NCBI RefSeq assembly: GCF_004296405.1
Contig: NZ_PSRR01000023.1
Location: 1-45,627 of the forward strand
Length of the DNA stretch: 45,627 nt
DNA from: Bradyrhizobium sp. Leo170
GTDB lineage: Bacteria > Pseudomonadota > Alphaproteobacteria > Rhizobiales > Xanthobacteraceae
Reading direction: 5' to 3'
The notes under the pieces were generated by a model. The model saw only the letters and a program-made list of their open reading frames with translations. It ran no database searches and was not told the DNA's origin. Below are positions 8,331-17,512 of the stretch, in pieces. How positions within the stretch are numbered: position 1 is the stretch's first letter; each line of letters starts with the position of its first letter. The position numbers and the translations under genes are program-made.

Positions 8331-9311
8331 TTAAGCGGCCTGCAGTCGATGCTGCAAGCGGCGGTTGGCGATGGTGGCAAGCTTGATACGGTTGCGTTCT
8401 GCGAGAATCATCTCCGCCCTGCCGAAGTAGACGTCGGCCGGCGTCAGATTGTCGATGCTCTCGTGATAGCGGACGTGATTGTAGTGTTCGACAAAGGCGC
8501 CGATCTGCCGTTCGAGATCGCCAGGCAGGTAGTAGTTGTCGAGCAGGATGCGGTTCTTCAGGGTCTGATGCCAGCGTTCGATCTTGCCTTGGGTCTGGGG
8601 ATGATACGGCGCCCCGCGCACATGCTGCATGCCCTTGGCTTCGAGCCACATGGCTAGATCGTCTGCCACGTAACTCGAGCCGTTGTCGCTGAGAAGCCGC
8701 GGCCGGTGCGCAACGGTGATGTGGTCGAGGCCGGACGCTGCGAGCGCCTGGTCGAGCGTGGCTGTGACCTCGGAAGCGCACATCGTCGGACCAAGCCTCC
8801 AGGCCACGATATAGCGCGAGAAGTCATCGAGCACGGTCGACAGATAGTACCAGCCCCAGCTGGTGATCTTGAGGTACGTGAAGTCGGTCTGCCAGAGCTG
8901 GTTGATGGCGGTGGTCTTGTCCTTGAACTCGTTCGCCGCCTTGATCACCACATAGGCCGGGCTGGTGACGAGGTCGTGGGCCTTCAGCAGCCGATAGACT
9001 GAGGCCTCCGAGACAAAATACTGTCGCTCGTCGGTGAAGCGCACGGCCAGCTCGCGCGGCGACAGCTCCGGAAACTCCAGCGCCAGGTCAATGATCTGGC
9101 CGCGCACATCGTCGGGGATGCGATTCCAGACCCGGTCCGGCCGCGGCCGATGGTCAGCCAACGCCTCGATCCCACCTTCACGGTAGCGGTCGTACCAGCG
9201 ATAAAACGTGGCCCGCGGGATACCGAGCTTGTCCAGCGTACGTTTGGCCGGCAGCTGTGACTGCTCGACCAGCTGGATGATCTCGGCCTTCTCGGATGCG
9301 GGATATCTCAT
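8331..9311 (-). CDS. IS3-family transposase OrfB (DDE integrase)
   Basis: A 326-residue transposase. Seen: an N-terminal helix-turn-helix region with LDKLGIPRATFYRWYDRYREGG, then the rve catalytic core with the triad Asp in WQTDFTYL, Asp in LLSDNGSSY and Glu in GKIERWHQTL. All three residues are present, so the enzyme may be active. Its ATG overlaps the OrfA stop as ATGA at 9308-9311. The OrfB frame is -1 relative to OrfA and stays open upstream to a run of seven A residues (minus strand; plus-strand T run 9340-9346), so an OrfAB fusion by slippage is possible. Confidence 0.93.
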   Translation of the reverse strand: MRYPASEKAEIIQLVEQSQLPAKRTLDKLGIPRATFYRWYDRYREGGIEALADHRPRPDRVWNRIPDDVRGQIIDLALEFPELSPRELAVRFTDERQYFVSEASVYRLLKAHDLVTSPAYVVIKAANEFKDKTTAINQLWQTDFTYLKITSWGWYYLSTVLDDFSRYIVAWRLGPTMCASEVTATLDQALAASGLDHITVAHRPRLLSDNGSSYVADDLAMWLEAKGMQHVRGAPYHPQTQGKIERWHQTLKNRILLDNYYLPGDLERQIGAFVEHYNHVRYHESIDNLTPADVYFGRAEMILAERNRIKLATIANRRLQHRLQAA

Positions 9312-9682
9312 GCCTCGTTCTCCCCATCCCCGTTCATGCTTTTTTTGAGCAGGCGGTTCTCCAGGGTGAGGTCGGCCACAACTTCCTTCAACGCTGCCGT
9401 CTCGCGACGCAGCTCCTTCACCTCGCCGGAGGTCGCGGCACGCGCGGTATCGCCCGCCAGCCGGCGCTTACCGGCTTCGAGGAACTCCTTGGACCAGCCA
9501 TAATACATCGAGGCGGCGATGCCTTCGCGGCGGCATAGCTCGGAAATGTTCTCCTCGCCGCGCAGCCCCTCCAGCACGATACGGATCTTCTCTTCGGCCG
9601 AATACTGCCGCCGCGTCTGACGACGGATGTCCTTTAGAACTTGTTCTGCCGGCGCTTTGCCCGGTCCGGATTTCTGTTTCAT
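9308..9682 (-). CDS. IS3-family transposase OrfA
   Basis: A 124-residue HTH protein that recognises the transposon ends. Seen: RRQYSAEEKIRIVLEGLRGEE and ISELCRREGIAASMYYGWSKEF, the standard IS3 OrfA helix-turn-helix, followed by a leucine-zipper-like ELRRETAALKEVVADLTLEN coiled coil used for multimerisation. The sequence CTC AAA AAA AGC near the end (7 A residues) is a plausible slippage site leading into OrfB. It is complete, with no internal stops. Confidence 0.92.
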   Translation of the reverse strand: MKQKSGPGKAPAEQVLKDIRRQTRRQYSAEEKIRIVLEGLRGEENISELCRREGIAASMYYGWSKEFLEAGKRRLAGDTARAATSGEVKELRRETAALKEVVADLTLENRLLKKSMNGDGENEA

Positions 9683-9832
9683 CTGCGCTCCTGGTGGCTA
9701 CGATGAACCAGAAATCCTCCCTCCGCAAAATCCTTCAATTTGTCTCAAGGGTGCTGACGGCGAACACATGGAGACGCGAAAATTGTGTGCAGTTGCATGC
9801 GGCCAGCTCCTTCATGCGTCGCTACTCGGCAG

Positions 9833-11171
9833 CTAGATGCTGGCGAGAAACGCCGCCGCAGCCCTGCCATGTTCGTATCTGAGCTGAGCGACATCGATCC
9901 CGACCGGTGCGCCATCCGTGACGCGCCATTTGCCCTTGATCATGACGCGGTCCGCTCGATGCGCGCCGCAGAGAACCAGAGCCGCGATCGGGTCTCCGGC
10001 TCCTGAAAATCGCAATTCTTCCAGCGTGAAGCAGGCAAGGTCGGCCTGACGGCCAACTTCGATCTTGCCGATATCACTGCGTCCAAGGCATCGGGCGGAG
10101 CCTTCCGTCGCCCACCTGAACGCATCGAGGTGGGTGACTGCGGATGCGTCGTACGAGCCGTCCAAGCAGGAATGCGTGGCGCACCGACTCCATCAGGTTC
10201 GAACTGTCGTTCGAGGCAGAGCCGTCCACACCGAGGCCGATGGTCGCGCCCGCAGCTTCCAGATCCCTGGTCCGGCAGATGCCCGACGATAGCACCATGT
10301 TCGAGGTCGGGCAGTGACAGATGCCCATGGCGTGCGCGCCCAGCCGCGAGATTTCGGCGTCATTGAAGTGGATGCCGTGTGCGAGCCAGACGCGTTCGTT
10401 CATCCAGCCGACCTGTTCGAGATAGTCGAGCGGACGGCAGCCATAATGGTGAAGGCAGTAATCATCCTCATCATGCGTTTCGCCGAGATGAGTATGGAGC
10501 AGGCAGTGATGCTTCGAAGCAAGTGTTGCCGTGTCGATCATCATCTGGCGCGTGACGTTGAACGGCGCGCACGGCGCCAATGCAACGCGCAGCAGCGAGC
10601 CTTCGCGAGGATCGTGATACTTCGCCAGCACCCGTTCGCAATCGGCGATCGCCGTATCGTGATCCTGCATCAATCGTTCGTCGGCGATGCCTCCGTTCGC
10701 AAAGCCGAGATTGATGGCGCCGCGCGTCAGCGTCATCCGCATTCCAAGCCGAGAGGCTTCCTCCGCTTCGATATCGACGGCGTCAGCCATGTCTTGCGGA
10801 AAAACGAACAGATGGTCGGAGGCCGTGGTGCAGCCGGACATCAACAGTTCGGTCAGCGCCACACGGACCGCGAGCCGGAAGCGGTCGCGGTCGAGATGGG
10901 AGCCCCAGATCGGGTAGAGCTGCTTGAGCCAGGGGAACAGCGGCTTGTTGATCGCCTGAGGGTGGGCGCGCGTCAGTGTCTGGAAGAAGTGGTGGTGCGC
11001 ATTGACGAGGCCGGGAATGATCACGTGCCGGCGTGCATCGAATATCTCATCGCATGGCGTTGTCGGGCCGTCCGATCCGACCAGTTCGATGATCTTTCCG
11101 TCCTCAATGACAAGCCCGCGCTTGCCGCCATCCGCCAGCATGGCAATCGGATCGCGAATCCAGGTCTTCAT
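9833..11171 (-). pseudogene. 8-oxoguanine deaminase-like amidohydrolase, frameshifted
   Basis: A metal-dependent amidohydrolase of the 8-oxoguanine deaminase / hydroxydechloroatrazine ethylaminohydrolase group that would remove an exocyclic amino group from a purine- or triazine-like ring. Seen: the HxH motif in NAHHHFFQT, a His in HTHLGET, a His in AHGIHF and the Asp in GLGVDGSASND, so all metal and catalytic positions exist in the long part. The frame breaks near 10153-10158. Upstream it reads VRHAFLLGRL, and the C-terminal continuation THLDAFRWATEGSARCLG down to 9833 lies in another frame. The junction looks like a 2-base loss, or an equivalent indel. The start chosen is ATG 11171 (MKTWIRDP); an upstream extension to 11231 is less likely. 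A sequencing error cannot be excluded. It is divergent from the BMP-type importer operon. Confidence 0.8.
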
Positions 11172-11550
11172 CGGATGAGCGCCGCTAAACCGGCTTCTTG
11201 TGCGCGAGTGAGCGGTTTGATTCCGCTGCAAGAAACAGCTCGGCGGGCACCATCACGCGTTTTGACATAGGGCATTCTCGACCTCCGCAAATCCGATCGG
11301 TCGGAGAGCAAGACGGATGCCAGACACTATCAAGCTCATTCCGCGGTAAGGCACCGCCGCGACATCGCTCAGCGAAATGCGGTGCCAGCCGTCAACCTCG
11401 CGGCGGCGGTGGGTGAGCGAGGCGCCTGTCGGTTGTCGATTCCGCCGTGCCCCGGACCTCCCCTTGCAGCGACTTGGCGCGCAGCTTGCTTGTGTTCACC
11501 ATGAGCGCGGCGAGATCCGTGCTTTTACGGGATCGAGGCTCATCGGAGAC
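11172..11550. promoter_or_regulatory. Divergent promoter region of amidohydrolase and importer operon
   Basis: About 380 bases without a supported gene. A consensus -35 hexamer TTGACA lies at 11262-11267 on the plus strand, but the -10 placed 17 bp downstream is weak (CGCAAA), so the promoter is tentative. No obvious operator dyad was seen. GGAG at 11544-11547 is the ribosome binding site of the ATPase gene. Confidence 0.3.
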
Positions 11551-13131
11551 ATGGACCAGTCTGGATTTGCCAATCTGAAGCCGCGTCTGGTGCTGACTGG
11601 TATCACCAAGCGCTATCCCAGTGTCGTCGCCAACGACGATGTCTCGCTGAGCATCCGTCCCGGCGAGATCCACGCCGTGCTGGGCGAGAACGGTGCCGGC
11701 AAAAGCACGCTCATGAAGATGATCTACGGCGTCACCAAGCCGGACGCCGGCACCATCATGTGGAACGATCAGTATGAAACCATCGCCGCGCCGGCACAGG
11801 CGCGGCGGATGGGCATCGGCATGGTGTTCCAGCATTTCTCGCTGTTCGAGACGCTGACGGTCTGGGAGAACATCGCACTCGCGCTGGATGAGCCTGTTCC
11901 GACCGCGAAGCTGGCGCCACGGATAACAGAAGTATCGGAGAAGTACGGACTGCCCGTCGACCCCTATCGGCTGGTTCACAGCATGTCGGTGGGCGAAAGA
12001 CAACGGGTTGAGATCGTTCGCTGCCTGCTTCAGGAGCCGAAGCTCCTGATTATGGACGAGCCGACGTCAGTGCTGACACCGCAGGCCGTCCTTACCCTGT
12101 TCAAGACGCTACGCCGGCTGGCGGCGGAAGGATGCAGCATCCTCTACATCAGCCACAAGCTCGATGAAATCCGCGCGCTCTGTGATACCGCAACTGTGCT
12201 GCGCGGCGGACGGGTCAGCGGCACGGCTATTCCGCGCAATGAGACCAATGAAGGCCTGGCGCGGATGATGATTGGCGGCGAACTGGCGGAATGCCGCCTC
12301 ACGCCGCGCGAAGCCAAAGAAGAAAGACTGAAGGTCGAGCGTCTGTCGCTGGCTTCGCCTGATCCTTTCGGGACGTCGCTCAAGGAGATCGACCTGACGG
12401 TGCGCAGCGGTGAGATCCTCGGTATCGCCGGCGTCTCCGGCAACGGCCAGAAGGAATTGATGACGGCGCTCTCGGGCGAGCGCTTGAGCCCGGCTTCCAT
12501 GATCAAGCTGTTGGGGCAGCCGGCCGGCAATTTCAATCCGGCGCAGCGGCGCGCGCTTGGCCTGACCTTCGTTCCGGAGGAGCGGCTTGGACGCGGCGCG
12601 GTGCCGCCGATGAGCCTGACCCAGAACGCGCTTCTGACCGGAGCGCGAAAGGGCATGGTGCAGAGGGGCATCATCCATCCGTCGGTCATGAAGGCCTTTT
12701 CAAAGAACGTGATCGAGCGATTCAAGGTCAAATGCGGCGGCGACCAATCGGTCGCCTCTAGCCTGTCCGGCGGCAATCTTCAGAAATTCATCGTCGGCAG
12801 GGAGACGATGCTGCAGCCCAAGATGATGATCGTGGCGCAACCGACCTGGGGCGTGGATGTCGGCGCGGCGCAATTGATCAGGCAGGCCCTGATCGATCTG
12901 CGCGATCAGGGCGTCGCGATTCTGGTGATTTCAGAGGAACTGGATGAGCTCTTCGCCATCAGCGATCGCCTTGCGGTGATCGCCGACGGACGTGTTTCGC
13001 CGTCGGTCAAGCCTGCGGAGACATCGATCGAGCAGATTGGGACATGGATGAGCGGCAAGTTCGGCGATCGGGCGGACGACCGCGCGGCTTCCGCAAACGC
13101 ACATCTGGAGACGGCCAATGCTCAAGCTTGA
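11551..13131 (+). CDS. ABC transporter ATP-binding protein, double-domain (nucleoside / sugar type)
   Basis: A 526-residue protein with two ABC domains, as in RbsA- or NupA-type importers that work with BMP-family receptors. Seen: first domain Walker A GENGAGKS at residues 45-52, signature SVGERQRVEIVRCLL and Walker B LLIMDEPTSVLTP. The second domain has a degenerate P-loop (GVSGNGQKE), signature LSGGNLQKFIVGRE and the altered Walker B MIVAQPTWGVDVGA, normal for this family, where only one half is a consensus ATPase. The frame is open upstream to 11377, but ATG 11551 after GGAG fits the family N-terminus. It overlaps the permease gene by 14 bases. Context suggests nucleoside or purine-like uptake. 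Confidence 0.93.
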   Translation: MDQSGFANLKPRLVLTGITKRYPSVVANDDVSLSIRPGEIHAVLGENGAGKSTLMKMIYGVTKPDAGTIMWNDQYETIAAPAQARRMGIGMVFQHFSLFETLTVWENIALALDEPVPTAKLAPRITEVSEKYGLPVDPYRLVHSMSVGERQRVEIVRCLLQEPKLLIMDEPTSVLTPQAVLTLFKTLRRLAAEGCSILYISHKLDEIRALCDTATVLRGGRVSGTAIPRNETNEGLARMMIGGELAECRLTPREAKEERLKVERLSLASPDPFGTSLKEIDLTVRSGEILGIAGVSGNGQKELMTALSGERLSPASMIKLLGQPAGNFNPAQRRALGLTFVPEERLGRGAVPPMSLTQNALLTGARKGMVQRGIIHPSVMKAFSKNVIERFKVKCGGDQSVASSLSGGNLQKFIVGRETMLQPKMMIVAQPTWGVDVGAAQLIRQALIDLRDQGVAILVISEELDELFAISDRLAVIADGRVSPSVKPAETSIEQIGTWMSGKFGDRADDRAASANAHLETANAQA

Positions 13132-14224
13132 GCGGCGCGCGACGCCGTCGTCCATCATGAGCGTCGCTTCGCCGCTGCTGGCGGCGGTCGGTATGCTCGT
13201 AACCGGATTCGTGCTGTTCAAGGTCTTAGGCAAGGATCCGGTGGAGGCGTTCTATCTGTTCTTCGTCAAGCCGGTGTCGACCACCTACGGCATCGGGGAA
13301 TTGCTCCTGAAAACGACGCCCTTGCTGCTCTGCGGATTGGGTCTCGCCTTGGGCTTCAGAGCCAATGTTTGGAACATCGGCGCCGAAGGACAGCTCACCA
13401 TGGGAGCGATCGCCGGCGGCGGCGTCGCACTCTGGTTCGGCGACAGCGAATCTGCGTTTGCGATGCCATTGATGCTACTGGCCGGAGTGCTCGGCGGGAT
13501 GGCCTGGGCCGCGATTCCCGCCTTTCTTCGAACCCGGTTCAACACCAACGAAATTCTCGTCACGTTGATGCTGGTCTACATTTCCCAGTTGGTGCTGTCG
13601 TGGCTCGTGCACGGGCCATGGCGCGATCCGCAGGGGCTGAACTATCCGCAGTCGCAAGGCTTCGGCGATGCCGAGACGATGTCGATCCTCATCAGCGGAA
13701 CACGGGTGACCTGGGGCATTGTCTATGCGCTCGGGCTGGCACTGGTGGCCTGGATATTCTCGCAGAAGACCTTTGCCGGCTTCCGGATGCAGGTCGCGGG
13801 GCTGGCTCCTGCCGCGGCGGCCTATGCCGGCTTCTCGGAAAAGCGCAACATCTGGATTGCGCTGATGATCTGTGGCGCCACCGCCGGGCTCGCCGGCGTG
13901 TGCGAAGTCGCCGGTCCCATCGGCCGGCTGCAACAGCAGATATCGCCCGGCTACGGCTTCGCCGCCATCATCGTGGCCTGGATCGGCCGGCTGCATCCGA
14001 TCGGCGTCGTGTTCGGCGCGCTGCTCATGTCGCTGCTTTATCTCGGCGGCGAGGCGGCGCAGATGGGCATGGGCTTGCCGTCCGCGATCACCGGGCTCTT
14101 CCAAGGCTTGTTGCTGTTCTACCTCCTGGCCGCCGATTTGTTCATCACGTTCCGGCTGAAACGCGTTGCGCCGGTCGAGGCCAATACCTTGAAACCACCG
14201 GTACAGGCGGAGACCGCCGCATGA
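13118..14224 (+). CDS. ABC transporter permease (nucleoside/BMP-associated), subunit 1
   Basis: A 368-residue inner-membrane protein of the BPD_transp_2 family (YufP/NupB-like). Seen: a hydrophobic N-terminal helix (LLAAVGMLVTGFVLF), a following LLLCGLGLALGFRANVWNIG, NIGAEGQLTMGAIAG and further hydrophobic segments, about 8-10 in all. FRANVWNIGAEGQ is a strong family marker. It overlaps the ATPase gene by 14 bases and the second permease by 4 (ATGA), so translation is probably coupled. Together with its neighbours it forms the membrane channel of the importer. Confidence 0.92.
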   Translation: MLKLERRATPSSIMSVASPLLAAVGMLVTGFVLFKVLGKDPVEAFYLFFVKPVSTTYGIGELLLKTTPLLLCGLGLALGFRANVWNIGAEGQLTMGAIAGGGVALWFGDSESAFAMPLMLLAGVLGGMAWAAIPAFLRTRFNTNEILVTLMLVYISQLVLSWLVHGPWRDPQGLNYPQSQGFGDAETMSILISGTRVTWGIVYALGLALVAWIFSQKTFAGFRMQVAGLAPAAAAYAGFSEKRNIWIALMICGATAGLAGVCEVAGPIGRLQQQISPGYGFAAIIVAWIGRLHPIGVVFGALLMSLLYLGGEAAQMGMGLPSAITGLFQGLLLFYLLAADLFITFRLKRVAPVEANTLKPPVQAETAA

Positions 14225-15141
14225 ATCCCATTGTCCCGATGATCGCCAGCACCGTGGTCGCGGCCACGCCGCTGATCTACGCGGCTCTTGGCGAAACCGT
14301 CGTCGAACGGTCCGGCGTCCTCAATCTCGGCATCGAGGGCATGATGCTGATCGGTGCGGTGACCGGCTTCGCCACGACATATGCGACCGGCAGCGCTGCG
14401 CTTGGTTTCCTCGCTGCGGCCTGCGCCGCTGTCGCGTTGTCCCTGCTTTTCGGCTTTCTCACGCTCAACCTGCAGACCAATCAGGTCGCCACCGGCCTCG
14501 CGCTCACCTTGTTCGGCATCGGCCTGTCGGCCTTCGTTGGCTACAACTACGCCGGCCTGCCGGTGAACCGGCTGACGCCGATCACCATTCCCGGGCTGAC
14601 CGCCATTCCCGTGGTGGGCGATCTCCTGTTTCACTACGACATCATGGTCTATCTCTCCATTGCACTGTTCGTCGGTGTGCAGTGGTTTCTGACGAAGTCG
14701 CGCACCGGCCTGACGCTGCGGGCGATCGGCGAGTCGCCGAGCGTCGCGCATTCGATCGGCAAGTCCGTCCTGAAGACCCGCTACCTGGCTGTGATGTTCG
14801 GCGGGGCGATGGCTGGCATCGCGGGTGCGTATCTATCGCTGGTCCAGACCCCGATGTGGGTCGAGGGCATGTCTGCCGGCAAGGGCTGGATCGCGCTTGC
14901 GCTCGTGGTTTTCGGCACGTGGAAGCCGACACGCATCGTTGTCGGTGCGTATCTCTTTGGTGGTGTCACGCAATTCCAACTGTTCGCGCAGGGCTTCGGT
15001 CTGCCGATCCCGACCGAGTTCCTGTCGATGCTGCCTTACGCGGCGACGATCATCGTGCTGGTGATCATCTGCCGCGATCCCAAGACCATCTTGTTGAACC
15101 AACCGGCTTCCCTTGGCCGGAGTTTCCATTCGGCCGCGTGA
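14221..15141 (+). CDS. ABC transporter permease (nucleoside/BMP-associated), subunit 2
   Basis: A 306-residue inner-membrane permease of the YufQ/NupC-like branch. Seen: PLIYAALGETVVERSGVLNL followed by GIEGMMLIGAV, the hallmark of the second permease in BMP-type systems, then several long hydrophobic segments and VFGTWKPTRIVVGAYLFGG. The start is ATG 14221, overlapping the previous stop as ATGA; the frame is open far upstream (to 13369), but that part only shadows permease 1. It partners permease 1 in a heterodimeric channel. Confidence 0.92.
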   Translation: MNPIVPMIASTVVAATPLIYAALGETVVERSGVLNLGIEGMMLIGAVTGFATTYATGSAALGFLAAACAAVALSLLFGFLTLNLQTNQVATGLALTLFGIGLSAFVGYNYAGLPVNRLTPITIPGLTAIPVVGDLLFHYDIMVYLSIALFVGVQWFLTKSRTGLTLRAIGESPSVAHSIGKSVLKTRYLAVMFGGAMAGIAGAYLSLVQTPMWVEGMSAGKGWIALALVVFGTWKPTRIVVGAYLFGGVTQFQLFAQGFGLPIPTEFLSMLPYAATIIVLVIICRDPKTILLNQPASLGRSFHSAA

Positions 15142-15197
15142 TCAGGGGCCTCGCGGTGCGGCTTCAGCAATTCAAGCTCCAGACAAAGGTAGGCGTT

Positions 15198-16289
15198 ATG
15201 CAACGAAGAACGTTCTTGAAAATGTGGTCCATGGCCACCGCGGTGGGTTTGGCGATGGCCGCGCCGGTCGCGGCTCCGGCTGCCGAGCCGCTGAAGGTCG
15301 CTTTCGTCTATTTGGGACCGCGTAGCGACGGAGGCTGGACGCAGCAGCACGATCTGGCCCGGCTGGCGCTTGAGAAGGCGATGGGCTCTGCGATCAAGAC
15401 CACCTTCGTGGAAAACGTCCCGGAAACCGCGGATTCCGAACGCGTCTTCCGTCAGCTCGCAGCCGACGGCAACAAGCTGATCTTTGCAACTTCGTTCGGC
15501 TACATGGAGCCGCTTCAGAAGGTCGCCAAGCTGTTTCCGGACGTCAAGTTCGAGCACGTCAACGGCTTCAAGACGGCGGCCAATATCACGGTCTACGAGC
15601 CGCGCTTCGAGGAAGGCTTCTACCTGATCGGCACGATCGCCGGGCTTATGACGAAGACGAACACGCTTGGCTTCATCGGTTCGTTCCCGATCCCGAGCGT
15701 CATGCGCAATATCAACGCGATGGCCCTTGGTGCTCAAGCCGTGAATCCGAAGATCAAGGTAAAGCCGATCTGGGTCAACACCTGGTATGATCCCGGCAAG
15801 GAGCGCCAGGCGGCAGACACGTTGATTGCGCAGGGTGCGGACAACGTTGCCCAGAACACGGACTCGCCGGCCTCGATCCAGGCAGCGCAGGAGAAGGGCA
15901 CCTATGCGTTCAGCATCGATGCCGATATGTCGAGCTTCGGCAAGAAAGCCCAGCTCTCTGGTTCGACGGAAGACTGGAGCGGTTATTACATCGACGAAAC
16001 CAAGAAAGTGCTCGATGGCACCTGGACCGGTAATCGGCGCATCCGTTGGGGTCTCAAGGAAGGATTGGTGGTGATGGCTCCGCTCAATCCCGATATCCCG
16101 CCAGAAGTTGTGAAGGTGTTTGAGGAAAAGAAGGCGGCGATCATCGCGGGCACGCTTAATCCATTTGCCGGACCGATCAAGGACAACACCGGCAAGGAAA
16201 TGGTTCCCGCCGGCGGCAAGATGTCCGAGGCCACTTTCAGCTCGCTCAATTGGTACGTTGAAGGGGTCGAGGGTACCGTTCCAAAATAA
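15198..16289 (+). CDS. BMP-family ABC transporter substrate-binding protein
   Basis: A 363-residue periplasmic receptor of the basic membrane protein (PnrA-like) family, whose characterised members bind nucleosides or purines. Seen: QRRTFLKMW at residues 2-10, a twin-arginine-type motif before a hydrophobic stretch and APAAEP, suggesting Tat export. This is followed by KVAFVYLGPRSDGGWTQQHD, ETADSERVFRQLA and WVNTWYDPGKERQAADTLIA, family-typical segments. Start ATG 15198 has AGGT-like spacing to AAAGGTAGG; the frame is open upstream only as a shadow. It is the last gene of the operon ATPase-permease-permease-receptor. The neighbouring amidohydrolase suggests a purine-like ligand; this is inference. 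Confidence 0.93.
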   Translation: MQRRTFLKMWSMATAVGLAMAAPVAAPAAEPLKVAFVYLGPRSDGGWTQQHDLARLALEKAMGSAIKTTFVENVPETADSERVFRQLAADGNKLIFATSFGYMEPLQKVAKLFPDVKFEHVNGFKTAANITVYEPRFEEGFYLIGTIAGLMTKTNTLGFIGSFPIPSVMRNINAMALGAQAVNPKIKVKPIWVNTWYDPGKERQAADTLIAQGADNVAQNTDSPASIQAAQEKGTYAFSIDADMSSFGKKAQLSGSTEDWSGYYIDETKKVLDGTWTGNRRIRWGLKEGLVVMAPLNPDIPPEVVKVFEEKKAAIIAGTLNPFAGPIKDNTGKEMVPAGGKMSEATFSSLNWYVEGVEGTVPK

Positions 16290-16327
16290 GGCTTAACCGT
16301 CGGGCGGGCGACAAGTCAGCGAACGAA

Positions 16328-16359
16328 GTGCGGGTGGCTCGCGGCGAGACCACTCGCAC
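16328..16359. terminator. Hairpin between convergent genes, possible bidirectional terminator
   Basis: GTGCGGGTGG (16328-16337) pairs with CCACTCGCAC (16350-16359) with one mismatch around a 12-base loop that can itself fold. It lies between the end of the BMP receptor gene (16289) and the end of the convergent LysR gene (16420). There is no long T tract, so rho-independent activity is uncertain. Confidence 0.45.
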
Positions 16360-16419
16360 CTTGCGCTGTAAGGCGGCCGATAGGCCAATTCCTCCTTGAT
16401 GGGCCGGCGCAGACAGCCT

Positions 16420-17322
16420 TTATCCGCTCGCCTCGCGCATCATCGTCTTGAGCAATTCCGCCAGCACGCTTGCGATCGCGCTGGTTCCCCGTTCGTGACC
16501 GATCAGCATCAAGGTCTGGGATTCGTGCGACAGTTCGCGGACCGGCAGGTAGACGAGGCGTCCCGCCCGCCGCTCAAACTCGATATCGAACGGCGTGAGA
16601 AAGGTGATCCCGTTGTCGACCATCGCGGAGTGCCTCATGATCTCGATGGCATTGGTCTCGATGATCGGCTGCAGATCCAGTGAGACGCGCGTAAACGCGG
16701 TGTTCAAGTAAGGCCTGATCGCGCTCGTGTCGTCGGCAACGACAAGTGGATAGTCGATGCAGTCGCTCAGCCGGATACCGGTTCGCTTCGCAAGCGGATG
16801 GTTCGGCGCCATGACGGCACCGAGCTTGGCGCCGGCGCGCGCCAGGACCTTCAGATTGCCGTCCTTGGTAAAGTCGAATCCGATACCGAGATCGGCTTCG
16901 CCGTTGGCGACAGCGAACTGAATCTCCTCGCCCGTGTTGAACAGCGTCAGATTGAGCTTGACCCTTGGATTGGCGATCCGGAACGCCTTTACCGTTCCAG
17001 GGACCAGGTTCGACGCGAGCCCGCTCATCATCGCCATGGTGATCTCGCCGCGCCGCAGCCCCTTGAGCTCCTCGATCTTGGTTTGCGCGCGCGTCAGTTC
17101 TTTCAGGGTCTGCCTGACGTGGCCGATCAGAACTTCTCCTGCAGCGGTCAGGACCAGTTTCTTTGGCAGCCGTTGAAAAATTGGCGTGCCCAATTGGCTT
17201 TCCAGAGCCAGGATCTGGCGGCTGATGGCGGAAGCCGCGACGTTCAAATGATTGGCAGCCTTGCGGATCGAGCCCGTCCGCGCAACCTCGTCGATATAGT
17301 TCAACAGCCGACCGTGAAGCAT
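16420..17322 (-). CDS. LysR-family transcriptional regulator of the creatininase cluster
   Basis: A 300-residue LysR-type regulator. Seen: an N-terminal HTH with GSIRKAANHLNVAASAISRQ and LESQLGTPIFQRL (about residues 17-50), followed by a periplasmic-binding-protein-like effector domain with GEADLGIGFDF. Start ATG 17322 follows GAAGGGAA; the longer open frame to 17847 runs antisense through the creatininase gene and is not coding. It is divergent from the creatininase operon. A T-N11-A dyad at 17365-17381, 43 bp before its own start, recurs upstream of the 22204 transporter operon, so this protein is the best candidate to control both and itself. The effector is unknown. Confidence 0.93.
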   Translation of the reverse strand: MLHGRLLNYIDEVARTGSIRKAANHLNVAASAISRQILALESQLGTPIFQRLPKKLVLTAAGEVLIGHVRQTLKELTRAQTKIEELKGLRRGEITMAMMSGLASNLVPGTVKAFRIANPRVKLNLTLFNTGEEIQFAVANGEADLGIGFDFTKDGNLKVLARAGAKLGAVMAPNHPLAKRTGIRLSDCIDYPLVVADDTSAIRPYLNTAFTRVSLDLQPIIETNAIEIMRHSAMVDNGITFLTPFDIEFERRAGRLVYLPVRELSHESQTLMLIGHERGTSAIASVLAELLKTMMREASG

Positions 17323-17364
17323 TTCCCTTCTACCCGGTTGTGCCTTCGGAGCAGATGACCTCGC

Positions 17365-17409
17365 GTTGCCCAAAAGGCAACGGACTTGCCGAATTAAAGC
17401 GCTTTCAAG
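17365..17409 (+). promoter_or_regulatory. Conserved 45-bp LysR-type regulatory element, copy 1
   Basis: A perfect dyad GTTGCC-CAAAA-GGCAAC (17365-17381) contains the LysR-box pattern T-N11-A. About 28 bp further (centre to centre) lies a second palindrome, AAAGCGCTTT (17396-17405), also inside a T-N11-A arrangement. This resembles the recognition plus activation site pair of LysR regulators. A second copy with 33 of 45 identical bases lies at 22048-22092. It sits between the LysR gene and the creatininase operon. Confidence 0.7.
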
Positions 17410-17512
17410 TGATGGCGGCGCGTGCACAATCGCAAGCCTGAATAGCAGGCAATCCGCGCCGGACTCTTTTGCAGGCCTCCGGCGCAGCCAGCCGTGGGAG
17501 CCGAATGAAAGA

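Larger units (their letters stand above)
8257..9767 (-). mobile_element. IS3-family insertion sequence, apparently complete
   Basis: About 1.51 kb with imperfect terminal inverted repeats. The left end is GTGTCCGTCGTCAG from 8257; the right end, read inward on the minus strand from 9767, is GTGTTCGCCGTCAG. Further inside both ends carry TTGAGAC. The flanks share ATG (8254-8256 and 9768-9770), possibly ATGG, consistent with a 3-4 bp target duplication. Inside are OrfA and OrfB with an intact DDE triad and a frameshift signal. It sits directly downstream of the frameshifted amidohydrolase gene. Exact ends are uncertain by one base. Confidence 0.85.

Noticed and set aside
14682..15197. N-terminal extension of the BMP receptor
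   Set aside because: The extra frame overlaps permease 2 and ends at a clear Tat-type signal peptide start at 15198.
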